Shown here in pieces: positions 8,242 to 15,692 of a stretch of DNA of 64,000 bases (within the stretch, counting starts at the first letter, position 1; every line of letters begins with the position of its first letter). Below the pieces are notes generated by a model, which saw only the letters and a list, made by a program, of their open reading frames with translations, had not been told where the DNA came from and made no database searches. This stretch comes from JBGAPH01 sp046349955 (lineage in GTDB: Bacteria > Planctomycetota > Planctomycetia > Pirellulales > JBGAPH01): assembly GCA_046349955.1 (NCBI GenBank), contig JAXMBI010000004.1:237869-301868 (forward strand), given 5' to 3'. A program made the position numbers and the translations under genes.

Positions 8242-8958
8242 TCACTCCCCCGCCAGCAACTCCGCCAGGTGCAGCACTTTGATCGGTTTGCCGAGCCGTC
8301 GCAGGCGGCCGCCGAGGTTCATGAGGCAGCCGGTGTCGGTGGAGACCACCGTGTCGGCGCCGCAGGCGTCGAGGCAGCGGACTTTGTCGTCGACGATTGC
8401 CGTGGAGATGTTGGGATAACGCACGGCGAACGAGCCGCCGAACCCGCAGCATTGATCCTGGCGGGCGAGCGGCACGACCGTGAGCCCGGCGACGTGCGCA
8501 AGCAGCGTGTCGACCTCGCTCTGCTGGCCGAGCATCCGCAAGTGGCAGGCTGCGTGATAGGCCACCTGCCCTTCGTAGCGCGCCCCCACGTCGGTCACGC
8601 CGAGCCGGTTGACCAGCAGATCGCTGAGCTCATACGTGCGCTCGGCTAACTCGCGGGCCTTCGGACCCCACACCGGATCAGCGGCGAGCAACTCGGGGTA
8701 CTCGACCTTGACCATCGCCGCGCAGGAGCCGGAGGGCGTGACCACCGGATCGGGGGCGGAGAAGGCCGCGATCGTGTGCTTGGCCTGCTCGCGAGCCAAG
8801 TCGGCGAAGCCGCTGTTGTAGAGGGGCTGCCCGCAGCAGGTCTGCGCCTCGGGAAAGGTCACCTCGTGCCCCAGCCGCCGCAACAACCGCACCGTCGCCT
8901 GCCCCACGCCGGGCCGGAGAACATCGGCCAGGCAGGTGATCATGAGTTGGAAGGTCAT
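8242..8958 (-). CDS. lutA: LutA/YkgE-like (Fe-S) oxidoreductase subunit
   Basis: A 238-residue protein with the two CCG domains of the LutA/GlpC/HdrB family: TCCGQPLYNSG (Cys41-Cys42) and QCCGFGGSFAVRYP (Cys170-Cys171), plus HAACHLR. The length and the N-terminus (MITCLADVLRPGVGQATV) match LutA, the non-flavin subunit of the LutABC L-lactate oxidation complex, which also contains LutB and LutC. Neither partner is adjacent: the next gene downstream converges (WYL regulator) and the next upstream on the strand is purL, across a repeat-rich gap. It is therefore an orphan here. Another member of the CCG family with a different partner is possible. Confidence 0.8.
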   Translation of the reverse strand: MTFQLMITCLADVLRPGVGQATVRLLRRLGHEVTFPEAQTCCGQPLYNSGFADLAREQAKHTIAAFSAPDPVVTPSGSCAAMVKVEYPELLAADPVWGPKARELAERTYELSDLLVNRLGVTDVGARYEGQVAYHAACHLRMLGQQSEVDTLLAHVAGLTVVPLARQDQCCGFGGSFAVRYPNISTAIVDDKVRCLDACGADTVVSTDTGCLMNLGGRLRRLGKPIKVLHLAELLAGE

Positions 8959-8964
8959 GGGCAG

Positions 8965-9182
8965 GAGCCCCGGAGGGGCGGCAAGATGTTAGCCCAGGGC
9001 AAGCGACAGCGCGGCCCTGGGTCATGGAGACTCGACCCGATTAAAGCCCCGGAGGGGCGAAAGAAACGACATCGTGAGCATAGGAGGTTCTGTCGCCCCT
9101 GCCGGGGCTCACGATCGGTCTCCTAAAGGGTACCCAGGGCTGCGCTTGCCCTAGGCTAATGTCTTTCGCCCCTTCGGGGCTG
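8965..9182. repeat. composite cluster of palindromic repeats
   Basis: The lutA-purL gap is almost entirely repeat. It carries four ccccggaggggc-type palindromes (near 8967, 9046, 9094 and 9167). It also has two opposed copies of a longer motif, ttagcccagggcaagcg-like with ccctggg (8989-9022), and its inverse (9131-9162). The halves are arranged as an inverted pair around about 9075, so the whole gap could fold into one large cruciform or hairpin. No coding potential. Confidence 0.75.
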
Positions 9183-9187
9183 TCTTC

Positions 9188-12100
9188 TTACCACCGCAGC
9201 GGCGACTGCCAGGCTTCCTTGAGTTCGGCGAGGCCGGCGTCGATGCGGGGCTCGCCGTTCGTGCCAAGGATCACCAGGCGCGGCGAATCCGGGGGGTTTG
9301 CCCCCCGTGACTCACGGGGGGCTAAGGGGGCCGTCACCGCGCCGACTTGGGCATGCGGCAAGTCGCCCATGATCACCTTGAATCTCTCGGCGGCGTCCGC
9401 CGGCACTTCGCAGAGGAACCGCGTGTTCGACTCGGAGAAGAGGAGCGCCGTGTCGAGCTCTTCAGGCGCGAGGCCGCTCACTTCGTGCGGCACCTTGCCC
9501 AACTCGAGCCGCGCGCCCAGGCCGCCGGCGAAAGCCATCTCCGCCGCCGCTACCGCCAGGCCGCCTTCGCTCAAATCGTGGCAAGCGCGCACCAAGCCGG
9601 CGTCGATCGCCGTATGAACGGCGAGGAACGTGCAGCGAGCCCGCTCGGCATCGACCGTGGGCGCCTGTCCGCCTGACCAACCTTCGACGAGACCCAGATG
9701 CGAACCGCCCAGTTCGTTTTTGGTAAGCCCGACCAAGAACAGCAGGTTGCCGGCCTTCTTCAGATCCATGGTCACGCAGCGAGAGACATCGGCCACTTGC
9801 CCCAGCGCGCTGATCAGCAGCGTCGGCGGAATCGCGATCGAGACCGTGCGGCCGTCGGCGTCGGGGTAGCGGAACTCGTTGTTCAGGCTGTCCTTGCCGG
9901 AAATGAACGGCGTGCCGAGCGCGATCGCCAGGTCGTAGCAGGCGAGCGCCGCGCGGACCAGCGAGCCCAGCGTTTCCGGCCGCGAGCAATCGCCCCAGCA
10001 GAAGTTGTCGAGAATGGCGATCTTGCGCGGATCAGCCCCCACCGCCACGCAGTTCCGCACCGCCTCGTCGATGGCGCTCGTGGCCATGTGGTAGGTGTCG
10101 TAGTCGCCATAGTGCGGGTTCATGCCGCAAGAAACGACGAGCCCGCGCCGCGAACCCAGCAGCGGCCGCACCACGGCGGCGTCGCCGGGGCCGTCGTTCG
10201 TCGCGCCGACCAGCGGCTTGATCACGCTGCCGCCTTGCACCTCGTGATCGTACTGCCGAATCACCCACTCCTTGCTCGCCACGTTGAGCGAACCGAGGAT
10301 GCGGAGCAGCACGCTCGTAGGGTGTGTCAAACGAAGTGCAGACGCACCATCGGTTGCGTGGCCCTTGCCGGTCGCGCCCGCACCCACGCTTGGTGCGTCC
10401 GCGCTTTGCTTGACGCACCCTACATACGTCGCTTGGCGGACGATCGGCGGGCGGCCTTCGTGCAGGAACTCCATGCTCAGGTCGGCGACCTGGCGGCCTT
10501 GATACTCGAGCTTCAAGCGGCCGGTAGGCTCGAACACGCCGATGGCGGTCGCCTCCACCCCTTCCGACGCACACAGCGCGTGGAACTCGGGCCACTTGCC
10601 CTCAGGCACGGCGAGCACCATGCGCTCTTGGGCCTCGGAAATCCACAGCTCGGTGTAGCTCAGGCCGGCGTACTTGCTTGGCGCTTTTTCGAGCTGCACC
10701 ACCGCGCCGATCTCCTCGCCCATTTCGCCCACCGCGCTCGAGAGGCCGCCCGCCCCGCAGTCGGTGATGGCGTTGTACAGGCCCTTGTCGCGGGCGGCCA
10801 GGATCACGTCGACCACCATCTTCTCGGTGATCGCGTTGCCGATTTGCACCGCGCCGCCTGAAAGGTCTTCGCTTTCGCTGGTGAGTTCGGCCGAGCTGAA
10901 GGTTGCGCCGTGGATGCCGTCGCGCCCGGTGCGGCCGCCGACGACCACGATCAGGTCGCCCGGCTTCGGCGCCTTGAACGACTTGTCGCGGGGAATGATG
11001 CCGACGTTGCCGGCGTAGACGAGCGGGTTGCCCAGGTAGCGCTCGTCGAAGTAGAGCGCGCCGTTGACCGTGGGAATGCCCATCCGGTTGCCGTAGTCGC
11101 GGACGCCGGAGACGACGCCCTTCATCACGCGCCGCGGATGCAGCACGCCGGGCGGCAGCGATTCGGGCGGCGTATCAGGCGGAGCGAAGCAGAAGACGTT
11201 CGTGTTGCACACCGGCTTCGCGCCCATGCCGGTGCCAAGTGGATCGCGGATCACGCCTCCCAGCCCGGTGTTGGCGCCGCCGTAAGGCTCGAGGGCCGAG
11301 GGATGGTTGTGGGTCTCGACCTTGAAGACGACGTTGTACTCGTCGTCGAAGCGGATGATGCCGGCGTTGTCTTTGAACACGCTCACGCACCAATCGTCGG
11401 TCCCTAGCCCACGGCGGATCTCCTGCGTGGCGGCGAAGATCGTTTCCTTGAGCATGTTCTCGAATCGCCGCTCCTGGCCGTCGGGCCCGCGATAGGCGAT
11501 TCGGCCCGCCAGCGTCTTGTGGCTGCAGTGCTCGCTCCAGGTTTGCGCCACCGTTTCGAGCTCAACATCGGTCGGCTCGCGCCCCAGGCCGCGGAAGTGC
11601 GCCTGGATCGTCTGCATCTCCTCAAGGCTCAGGTAGAGCTGCCCCTGCTTGCTGAGCCGCATCAGCCCATCGTCGTCGAGCGATCCGAGCGGCACATGCA
11701 TCAGCTCGAAGCGATAGTCGCCGCCGACCGCCAGGCGATCGAACGGCAGCGGCCCCACGATCGCCTGCTCGATGGCGTCGTTGGCCAGGAGCTTCGAGCA
11801 GAGTTGCTTGAGCTGCGCCGGGGGCAACTCGGAGAGCCAGTATTTGCGAAGCGTGCGCACAGTCTGCGCCGGCACGCCCAACTCGGCAAGCGCGGCCTGC
11901 GCGCTCTGAGCCACTGGGTCCATCACGCCGGGCTTCGGCAGCACGTGAACGAGCTGCGGGCGGCCGTTGGGGGGCGCGGTGAGCGCGGCGTCGCCGACTT
12001 TGGCAACCACCGCTCGCTCGACGACGCCGTCGACGAGCAATGCCCGCGCGGCGAGTTCGACCTGCTCGCGCTCGAGCGGTCCTTCGAGCAGATAGCCATG

Positions 12101-12217
12101 GGCCACGGCCACCGAAATCGGCCCGGCGAGCCCCAGGTCGTGCGCTTCCGAGGCAATCCGTTCCGCGGCCCGATCGGTCTGGCCGGCGGCCGGATAGATG
12201 TCAACTTCCCACAGCAT
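9188..12217 (-). CDS. purL: phosphoribosylformylglycinamidine synthase, PurS-PurS-PurL fusion
   Basis: Catalyses ATP-dependent conversion of FGAR to FGAM in purine synthesis, with ammonia from a separate PurQ glutaminase. From the ATG at 12217 the 1009-residue protein has two tandem PurS-like domains (about 1-76 and 88-156, the second with VLPKPGVMDP and KLLANDAIEQAI). The PurL core follows: TWSEHCSHKT (His about 230), ETHNHPSALEPYGGANTG, then LRILGSLNVASKEW and QYDHEVQGGSVIKPLVG in the second half. PurS is normally a separate 80-residue subunit, so this is a fusion with an apparent duplication. Two palindromic DNA repeats lie in frame inside it (10318-10423, between the two catalytic halves; 9289-9326, near the C-terminus). 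An upstream ATG at 12310 would add 31 residues without conserved content. Confidence 0.9.
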   Translation of the reverse strand: MLWEVDIYPAAGQTDRAAERIASEAHDLGLAGPISVAVAHGYLLEGPLEREQVELAARALLVDGVVERAVVAKVGDAALTAPPNGRPQLVHVLPKPGVMDPVAQSAQAALAELGVPAQTVRTLRKYWLSELPPAQLKQLCSKLLANDAIEQAIVGPLPFDRLAVGGDYRFELMHVPLGSLDDDGLMRLSKQGQLYLSLEEMQTIQAHFRGLGREPTDVELETVAQTWSEHCSHKTLAGRIAYRGPDGQERRFENMLKETIFAATQEIRRGLGTDDWCVSVFKDNAGIIRFDDEYNVVFKVETHNHPSALEPYGGANTGLGGVIRDPLGTGMGAKPVCNTNVFCFAPPDTPPESLPPGVLHPRRVMKGVVSGVRDYGNRMGIPTVNGALYFDERYLGNPLVYAGNVGIIPRDKSFKAPKPGDLIVVVGGRTGRDGIHGATFSSAELTSESEDLSGGAVQIGNAITEKMVVDVILAARDKGLYNAITDCGAGGLSSAVGEMGEEIGAVVQLEKAPSKYAGLSYTELWISEAQERMVLAVPEGKWPEFHALCASEGVEATAIGVFEPTGRLKLEYQGRQVADLSMEFLHEGRPPIVRQATYVGCVKQSADAPSVGAGATGKGHATDGASALRLTHPTSVLLRILGSLNVASKEWVIRQYDHEVQGGSVIKPLVGATNDGPGDAAVVRPLLGSRRGLVVSCGMNPHYGDYDTYHMATSAIDEAVRNCVAVGADPRKIAILDNFCWGDCSRPETLGSLVRAALACYDLAIALGTPFISGKDSLNNEFRYPDADGRTVSIAIPPTLLISALGQVADVSRCVTMDLKKAGNLLFLVGLTKNELGGSHLGLVEGWSGGQAPTVDAERARCTFLAVHTAIDAGLVRACHDLSEGGLAVAAAEMAFAGGLGARLELGKVPHEVSGLAPEELDTALLFSESNTRFLCEVPADAAERFKVIMGDLPHAQVGAVTAPLAPRESRGANPPDSPRLVILGTNGEPRIDAGLAELKEAWQSPLRW
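9289..9326. repeat. palindromic repeat (family C) inside purL
   Basis: A ccccccgtgactcacgggggg palindrome with flanking gctaag on one side. The same motif recurs intergenically at 59840-59869, and relatives occur at 33324-33351 and 59950-59975. Here it is translated in frame as LAPRESRGANPP within the PurL C-terminal domain, without a frameshift. Confidence 0.8.
10318..10423. repeat. 106-bp inverted-repeat element inside purL
   Basis: Two imperfect arms of about 35 bp, 10318-10353 and 10389-10423, face each other; the outer ends read gtaggg and ccctac and both contain the gacgcacc/ggtgcgtc motif. The element is in frame and encodes about 35 Ala/Ser/Gly-rich residues between VRQATY and the conserved LRILGSLNVASKEW. 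It has the form of a palindromic mobile repeat tolerated in a linker. Confidence 0.85.
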
Positions 12218-12370
12218 CGAAGGCTTCACCGATTTGCCTGGCTTGCCAAAACCCGCCGGGCGAACAGCCAACACAGGCGGCCCAGCGAAACGAAGCTCCG
12301 AGTCTAGCAAGTTCGGCCGCCGGGTTCATCTGGCCCGTTGCGGACGCCTCCGTCTACCAGCAGTCTGCGG

Positions 12371-12763
12371 CTACGCCGGCTGGCCAAAGCAAAAGCAGTA
12401 ACCGTCGTGCTGCTCGAGCATGTCGCACTCGCGGAGGAAGAATAGCCGGTAGAAGTTTCCGTCGTGCGGCTGGATCCCGATCGCTCCCGGCTTGGCGCCC
12501 CGGCCTTGCAGTTCTTGGCGGAGAGCCTCGACGTCGCTCACGCTGAAGTAGCACGAGCCCGCGCGGGCTGGATCGTGGTCGGCATCTAGGACCAAGCCAA
12601 TCTGAGCCTCATCGCGTTGCAACGTGGCTGCGTCGGCGTCGCTCGTGACCAGCGAGAAGCCCAGCACCTCGGTGTAGAATCGCACCGCTCGTTCGATCTC
12701 TTTGACCGGGAGCGCCTGGGTTTCTTCCTGCGAGATCGGGTGGACGGAGTGGAAGGTCACCAT
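12371..12763 (-). CDS. VOC superfamily protein
   Basis: A 130-residue single-domain protein of the vicinal oxygen chelate (glyoxalase/bleomycin resistance/dioxygenase) fold. Evidence is VKEIERAVRFYTEVLGFSLV, then a second beta-alpha-beta unit with ISVSDVEALRQELQGRG-like sequence (FSVSDVEAL), and a C-terminal strand ending DGYCFCFGQ. The usual metal ligands are hard to place, so substrate and activity cannot be assigned. The start at 12763 (MVTFHSVHP) is preferred; a longer frame to 12892 reads through a terminator-like hairpin and is unlikely to be translated. Confidence 0.75.
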   Translation of the reverse strand: MVTFHSVHPISQEETQALPVKEIERAVRFYTEVLGFSLVTSDADAATLQRDEAQIGLVLDADHDPARAGSCYFSVSDVEALRQELQGRGAKPGAIGIQPHDGNFYRLFFLRECDMLEQHDGYCFCFGQPA

Positions 12764-12830
12764 CAGGCGGTTCCAATCCCCCGCGGGGCAAACACAACAA
12801 AGCGCGCGAAGCCAGGCAGCCCCAAGAAGA

Positions 12831-12865
12831 AAGGCCGGCAGCCTCCATGGGGAGCGTCCGGCCTT
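12831..12865 (-). terminator. terminator-like hairpin, minus strand
   Basis: An 8-bp stem (aaggccgg / ccggcctt) with a 19-base loop, followed on the minus strand by TCTTCTTGG. It lies about 70 bp upstream of the VOC start. The stem resembles the one at 4306-4329. It could end a transcript entering from 12900-13400 or act as a leader attenuator for the VOC gene. Confidence 0.5.
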
Positions 12866-12879
12866 CCTGAGCTGTCCTG

Positions 12880-13474
12880 GGTGACCATGCATGGGTCACC
12901 GGTCAACGAGGCCCATGATAGCGTTTTGAACGGTGTATTTGCAACGTTTCCTGCTAGTCGCCGCCAAGATTCCGCCCCGGACCGAGACGGGCCATAGAGT
13001 TCCGCGAGCGGTGGGGGTACACAAGCGTGCCGCGAACGCGAGGCGGACCCGCAAGAACCCTTAACGGTGATATCGGTGTCCGACACCGATTTGCGGCGGC
13101 GGCCTTGTTCGCTCTGCTACTAATCTGGTTGAGGCCCAGCTGGCTGCGCAGACCCGCCAAGTGTGCGGCCCGGCGCCGGCGAACTTTGGGCGGCGAAGGC
13201 CCAGCCACTCCTCGAGCCTCCGCCTGGTCACGCAGTGTGCACCAGCCCGGCGCCGCTGCTGCCGTGTCGCCTCGGCGCCCTGGAGAAAGGCCTAGCCCGG
13301 GCGTCTATGAGCGCCGCATGTGCATCGCATGAGCAATTGGCTGAGCGTGCTTGCGGCGGCTGGCCATCCGGCCTAAGTTGCTGGTCACGGCGGGTTGACA
13401 AGAAACGGCCGCGATCTGCTTCTGGGGCGGCGGCCGTTGACCATCGAGCAATCCTCGTTTCAAGGAGTCTGAGC
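12880..13474. other. gene-free stretch between VOC and DUF1559 genes
   Basis: No supported gene. It holds several inverted repeats: a 7-bp-arm palindrome ggtgacc/ggtcacc (12881-12901), a 9-bp-arm palindrome atcggtgtc/gacaccgat with one central base (13072-13090), and an aacggccgc/gcggccgtt hairpin (13404-13438). The last lies in the presumed leader of the DUF1559 gene, 37 bases before its GTG. Confidence 0.5.
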
Positions 13475-14449
13475 GTGTCGCGGCGAAGAGGCTTTACGCT
13501 GGTCGAATTGCTGGTCGTGATCGCCATCATTGGCATTCTGATCGCGCTCTTGCTCCCCGCGGTGCAGGCCGCCCGCGAGGCTGCCCGCCGCACCGAGTGC
13601 CTGAATCATCTCAAGCAACTCACGCTGGGGATGATCATGCATCAGGACCAGTACAAGTACTATCCTTCCGGCGGCTGGGGCTTTCGCTGGACGGGCGATC
13701 CCGACCGCGGGCGCGGCAAGACGCAGCCCGGCGGCTGGGCCTATCAGATTCTGCCGTTCATCGAACAGCAGGCGATCTACAACCTTGGCGCCGGCACGTC
13801 CCTTGCGCAAAAGAAGCAGGGATCGGCCCAGCGGATCATGACGCCGCTGTCGGTCTTTCACTGTCCCACGCGCCGCAAGGCCATCCTTTATCCGAACGCC
13901 ACCGGTTCGTGGAAGCCGGCGCCGCTGATCAGCGACCCGGTCGACCGCGTGGCCCGCAGCGACTATGCGGCGAACGCCGGCACCCTGGCGAGCCTCGTGT
14001 CGTTCAGCGCGGGGCCCAACACTTACGCCGAAGGGGACTCGACCTTTATCTGGCCCTCGCTGCAGAACTTCAACGGCATTTGCGCCAACCGGAGCGAGGT
14101 GAGCCAGCGCGATCTGCTCGACGGAACGACGAACACCTACTTTCTCGGCGAGCGGTATCTCTCCGCGGACGCCTACGAGACGGGCTTCGACCCCGGCGAC
14201 AACGAAGGCATCTACAGCGGCGACGACCAAGACGTCGTGCGGTTCGTCGGCCCCGAGCATGAACCGGCCCAAGATCGGCTGGGGCTGATCATCAGCCGCA
14301 CCTTCGGCAGCGCGCACACGGGGCGCTTCCACGCTTCCATGGGCGACGGCTCCGTGCGCGGAATCAGCTACGCCATCGAAACCACGGTCCACGAACGCTT
14401 GGGCAACCGCGAGGACGGGCAGCCGATCGACGCCAAGAGCCTGGAGTAG
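13475..14449 (+). CDS. DUF1559 prepilin-like secreted protein
   Basis: A 324-residue member of the planctomycete-expanded DUF1559 family. It begins with a type IV pilin-like leader: RRRG|FTLVELLVVIAIIG, then a hydrophobic helix to about residue 35 and AVQAAREAARR. The rest is the globular DUF1559 domain, ending with the H-x-G-x-x-x-x-x-x-x-DGSVR pattern (HTGRFHASMGDGSVRGI) typical of the family. The function is unknown; members are presumed cell-surface pseudopilins processed by a prepilin peptidase. The GTG start at 13475 follows a good ribosome site (aaggag, 13462-13467). Longer in-frame extension upstream lacks any signal-like content. Confidence 0.9.
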   Translation: MSRRRGFTLVELLVVIAIIGILIALLLPAVQAAREAARRTECLNHLKQLTLGMIMHQDQYKYYPSGGWGFRWTGDPDRGRGKTQPGGWAYQILPFIEQQAIYNLGAGTSLAQKKQGSAQRIMTPLSVFHCPTRRKAILYPNATGSWKPAPLISDPVDRVARSDYAANAGTLASLVSFSAGPNTYAEGDSTFIWPSLQNFNGICANRSEVSQRDLLDGTTNTYFLGERYLSADAYETGFDPGDNEGIYSGDDQDVVRFVGPEHEPAQDRLGLIISRTFGSAHTGRFHASMGDGSVRGISYAIETTVHERLGNREDGQPIDAKSLE

Positions 14450-14629
14450 ACTCTTTCCAGCCCGCGCAGTCAGGCGCCGGCAGACCGGCTCTACTTCGCG
14501 CCCGGCCCCCGATTGTGGCCGGCCCGCCTGCGGGGCAGAATAGTCGGCGGGCAAACCAGGGCTCGTGTCGAGCGGCCCCGGCGCCCGCCGCCCTCTTCCC
14601 ACCTCGAACCTGCTCGCCGGAGTATAGAG

Positions 14630-15622
14630 ATGACGCTGTCACGATTCGGGCTCCTGTTCCTCTTGTTGTCGGCCTTGGCCGCGCCGGGGCTGGCTGCCGA
14701 TCCCAAGGACCCGGTCTACACCGACCCCAAGGAAACCGACGAGGACTTCGCCTTCCAAGGTGAGTACGCCGGCGAGGTGGAAACCGACGAGGGGAAGAAG
14801 AAGTTTGGCGTGCAGTTGATCGCCCTGGGGGACGGCAAGTTCGACGCCGTGGCCTACCCCGGCGGCCTGCCGGGGGCCGGTTGGTCGGGGGACAACAAGC
14901 ACAAGGCCAGCGGCGCCCGCGAAGGCAATCAGGTGGTCGTCCGCGGCGAGCACGGTTCCAAGGGGGTCATCGACGGCAAGCAAATTCAGATCGTCGGCGA
15001 GTCAGGCAAGGTCGTCGGCTCGCTTCCCAAGGTCGAGCGCAAGAGCCCCACGCTCGGCGCGAAGCCCCCTGAGGGCGCGATCGTGCTATTCGACGGCAGT
15101 TCGACCGATCACTTCCCCGGCGCGAAGATGACCGAAGACGGCCTGCTGATCCCCGCCGCCACGAGCAAGGAGAAGTTCGGCAAGCACAAGCTGCACCTGG
15201 AATTCTTGCTCCCCTACATGCCCAAGAGCCGCGGCCAAGGGCGCGCGAACTCCGGCATGTACGTGCAGGGCCGTTACGAAGTGCAAGTGCTCGACTCCTT
15301 CGGCCTCGAAGGGCGCGACAACGAGTGCGGCGGCATCTACACCGTGGCCCTGCCCGAGGTGAACATGTGCCTGCCCCCCTTGGTGTGGCAGACCTATGAC
15401 GTGGAATACACGCCCGGCGAATTCGATTCGAGCGGCAAGAAGACCAAGGACGCGGTCGTGACGATCCTGCACAATGGCGTGCCGATCCACGACAAGCTGG
15501 CCATCGCCAAAGGGACGCCCGGCGGCCCGCTCTCGGGCGAAGGCGCCGAGAAGGGCCCGCTCTTCCTGCAAGACCACGGAAACCCAGTGCGCTTCCGCAA
15601 CATCTGGGTGGTCGAAGAATAG
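14630..15622 (+). CDS. DUF1080 (3-keto-disaccharide hydrolase) domain protein
   Basis: A 330-residue secreted protein with a Sec signal (LLFLLLSALAAPGLA|A, about 8-23). The N-terminal 150 residues are a separate beta-rich region. The C-terminal half (about 165-330) is the DUF1080/3-keto-disaccharide hydrolase domain, a concanavalin-like jelly roll: EGAIVLFDGSSTDHF, KLHLEFLLPY, RANSGMYVQGRYEVQVLDSF and NPVRFRNIWVVEE. DUF1080 proteins are strongly expanded in planctomycetes and linked to keto-glycoside breakdown in related bacteria; the substrate here is unknown. The start at 14630 is the first ATG before the signal peptide. Only a repeat separates it from the cytochrome gene, so co-transcription is plausible. 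Confidence 0.85.
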   Translation: MTLSRFGLLFLLLSALAAPGLAADPKDPVYTDPKETDEDFAFQGEYAGEVETDEGKKKFGVQLIALGDGKFDAVAYPGGLPGAGWSGDNKHKASGAREGNQVVVRGEHGSKGVIDGKQIQIVGESGKVVGSLPKVERKSPTLGAKPPEGAIVLFDGSSTDHFPGAKMTEDGLLIPAATSKEKFGKHKLHLEFLLPYMPKSRGQGRANSGMYVQGRYEVQVLDSFGLEGRDNECGGIYTVALPEVNMCLPPLVWQTYDVEYTPGEFDSSGKKTKDAVVTILHNGVPIHDKLAIAKGTPGGPLSGEGAEKGPLFLQDHGNPVRFRNIWVVEE

Positions 15623-15642
15623 GCCACGAGTCTCCGGATCAG

Positions 15643-15679
15643 AACCCTCTCCCTCCGGGAGAGGGCAGGGTGAGGGCGC
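15643..15679. repeat. dispersed palindromic repeat, family A, copy 2
   Basis: An inverted copy of the family A palindrome (ccctctccctccgggagagg then gggtgaggg). It occupies the gap between the DUF1080 gene and the cytochrome gene and ends 14 bases before the latter's ATG. Confidence 0.8.
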
Positions 15680-15692
15680 TGGAACTCGCAAT

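Noticed and set aside
12764..12892. Longer start for the VOC gene, at 12892
   Set aside because: The extension runs through a terminator-like hairpin and encodes non-conserved residues; the start at 12763 matches the domain boundary.
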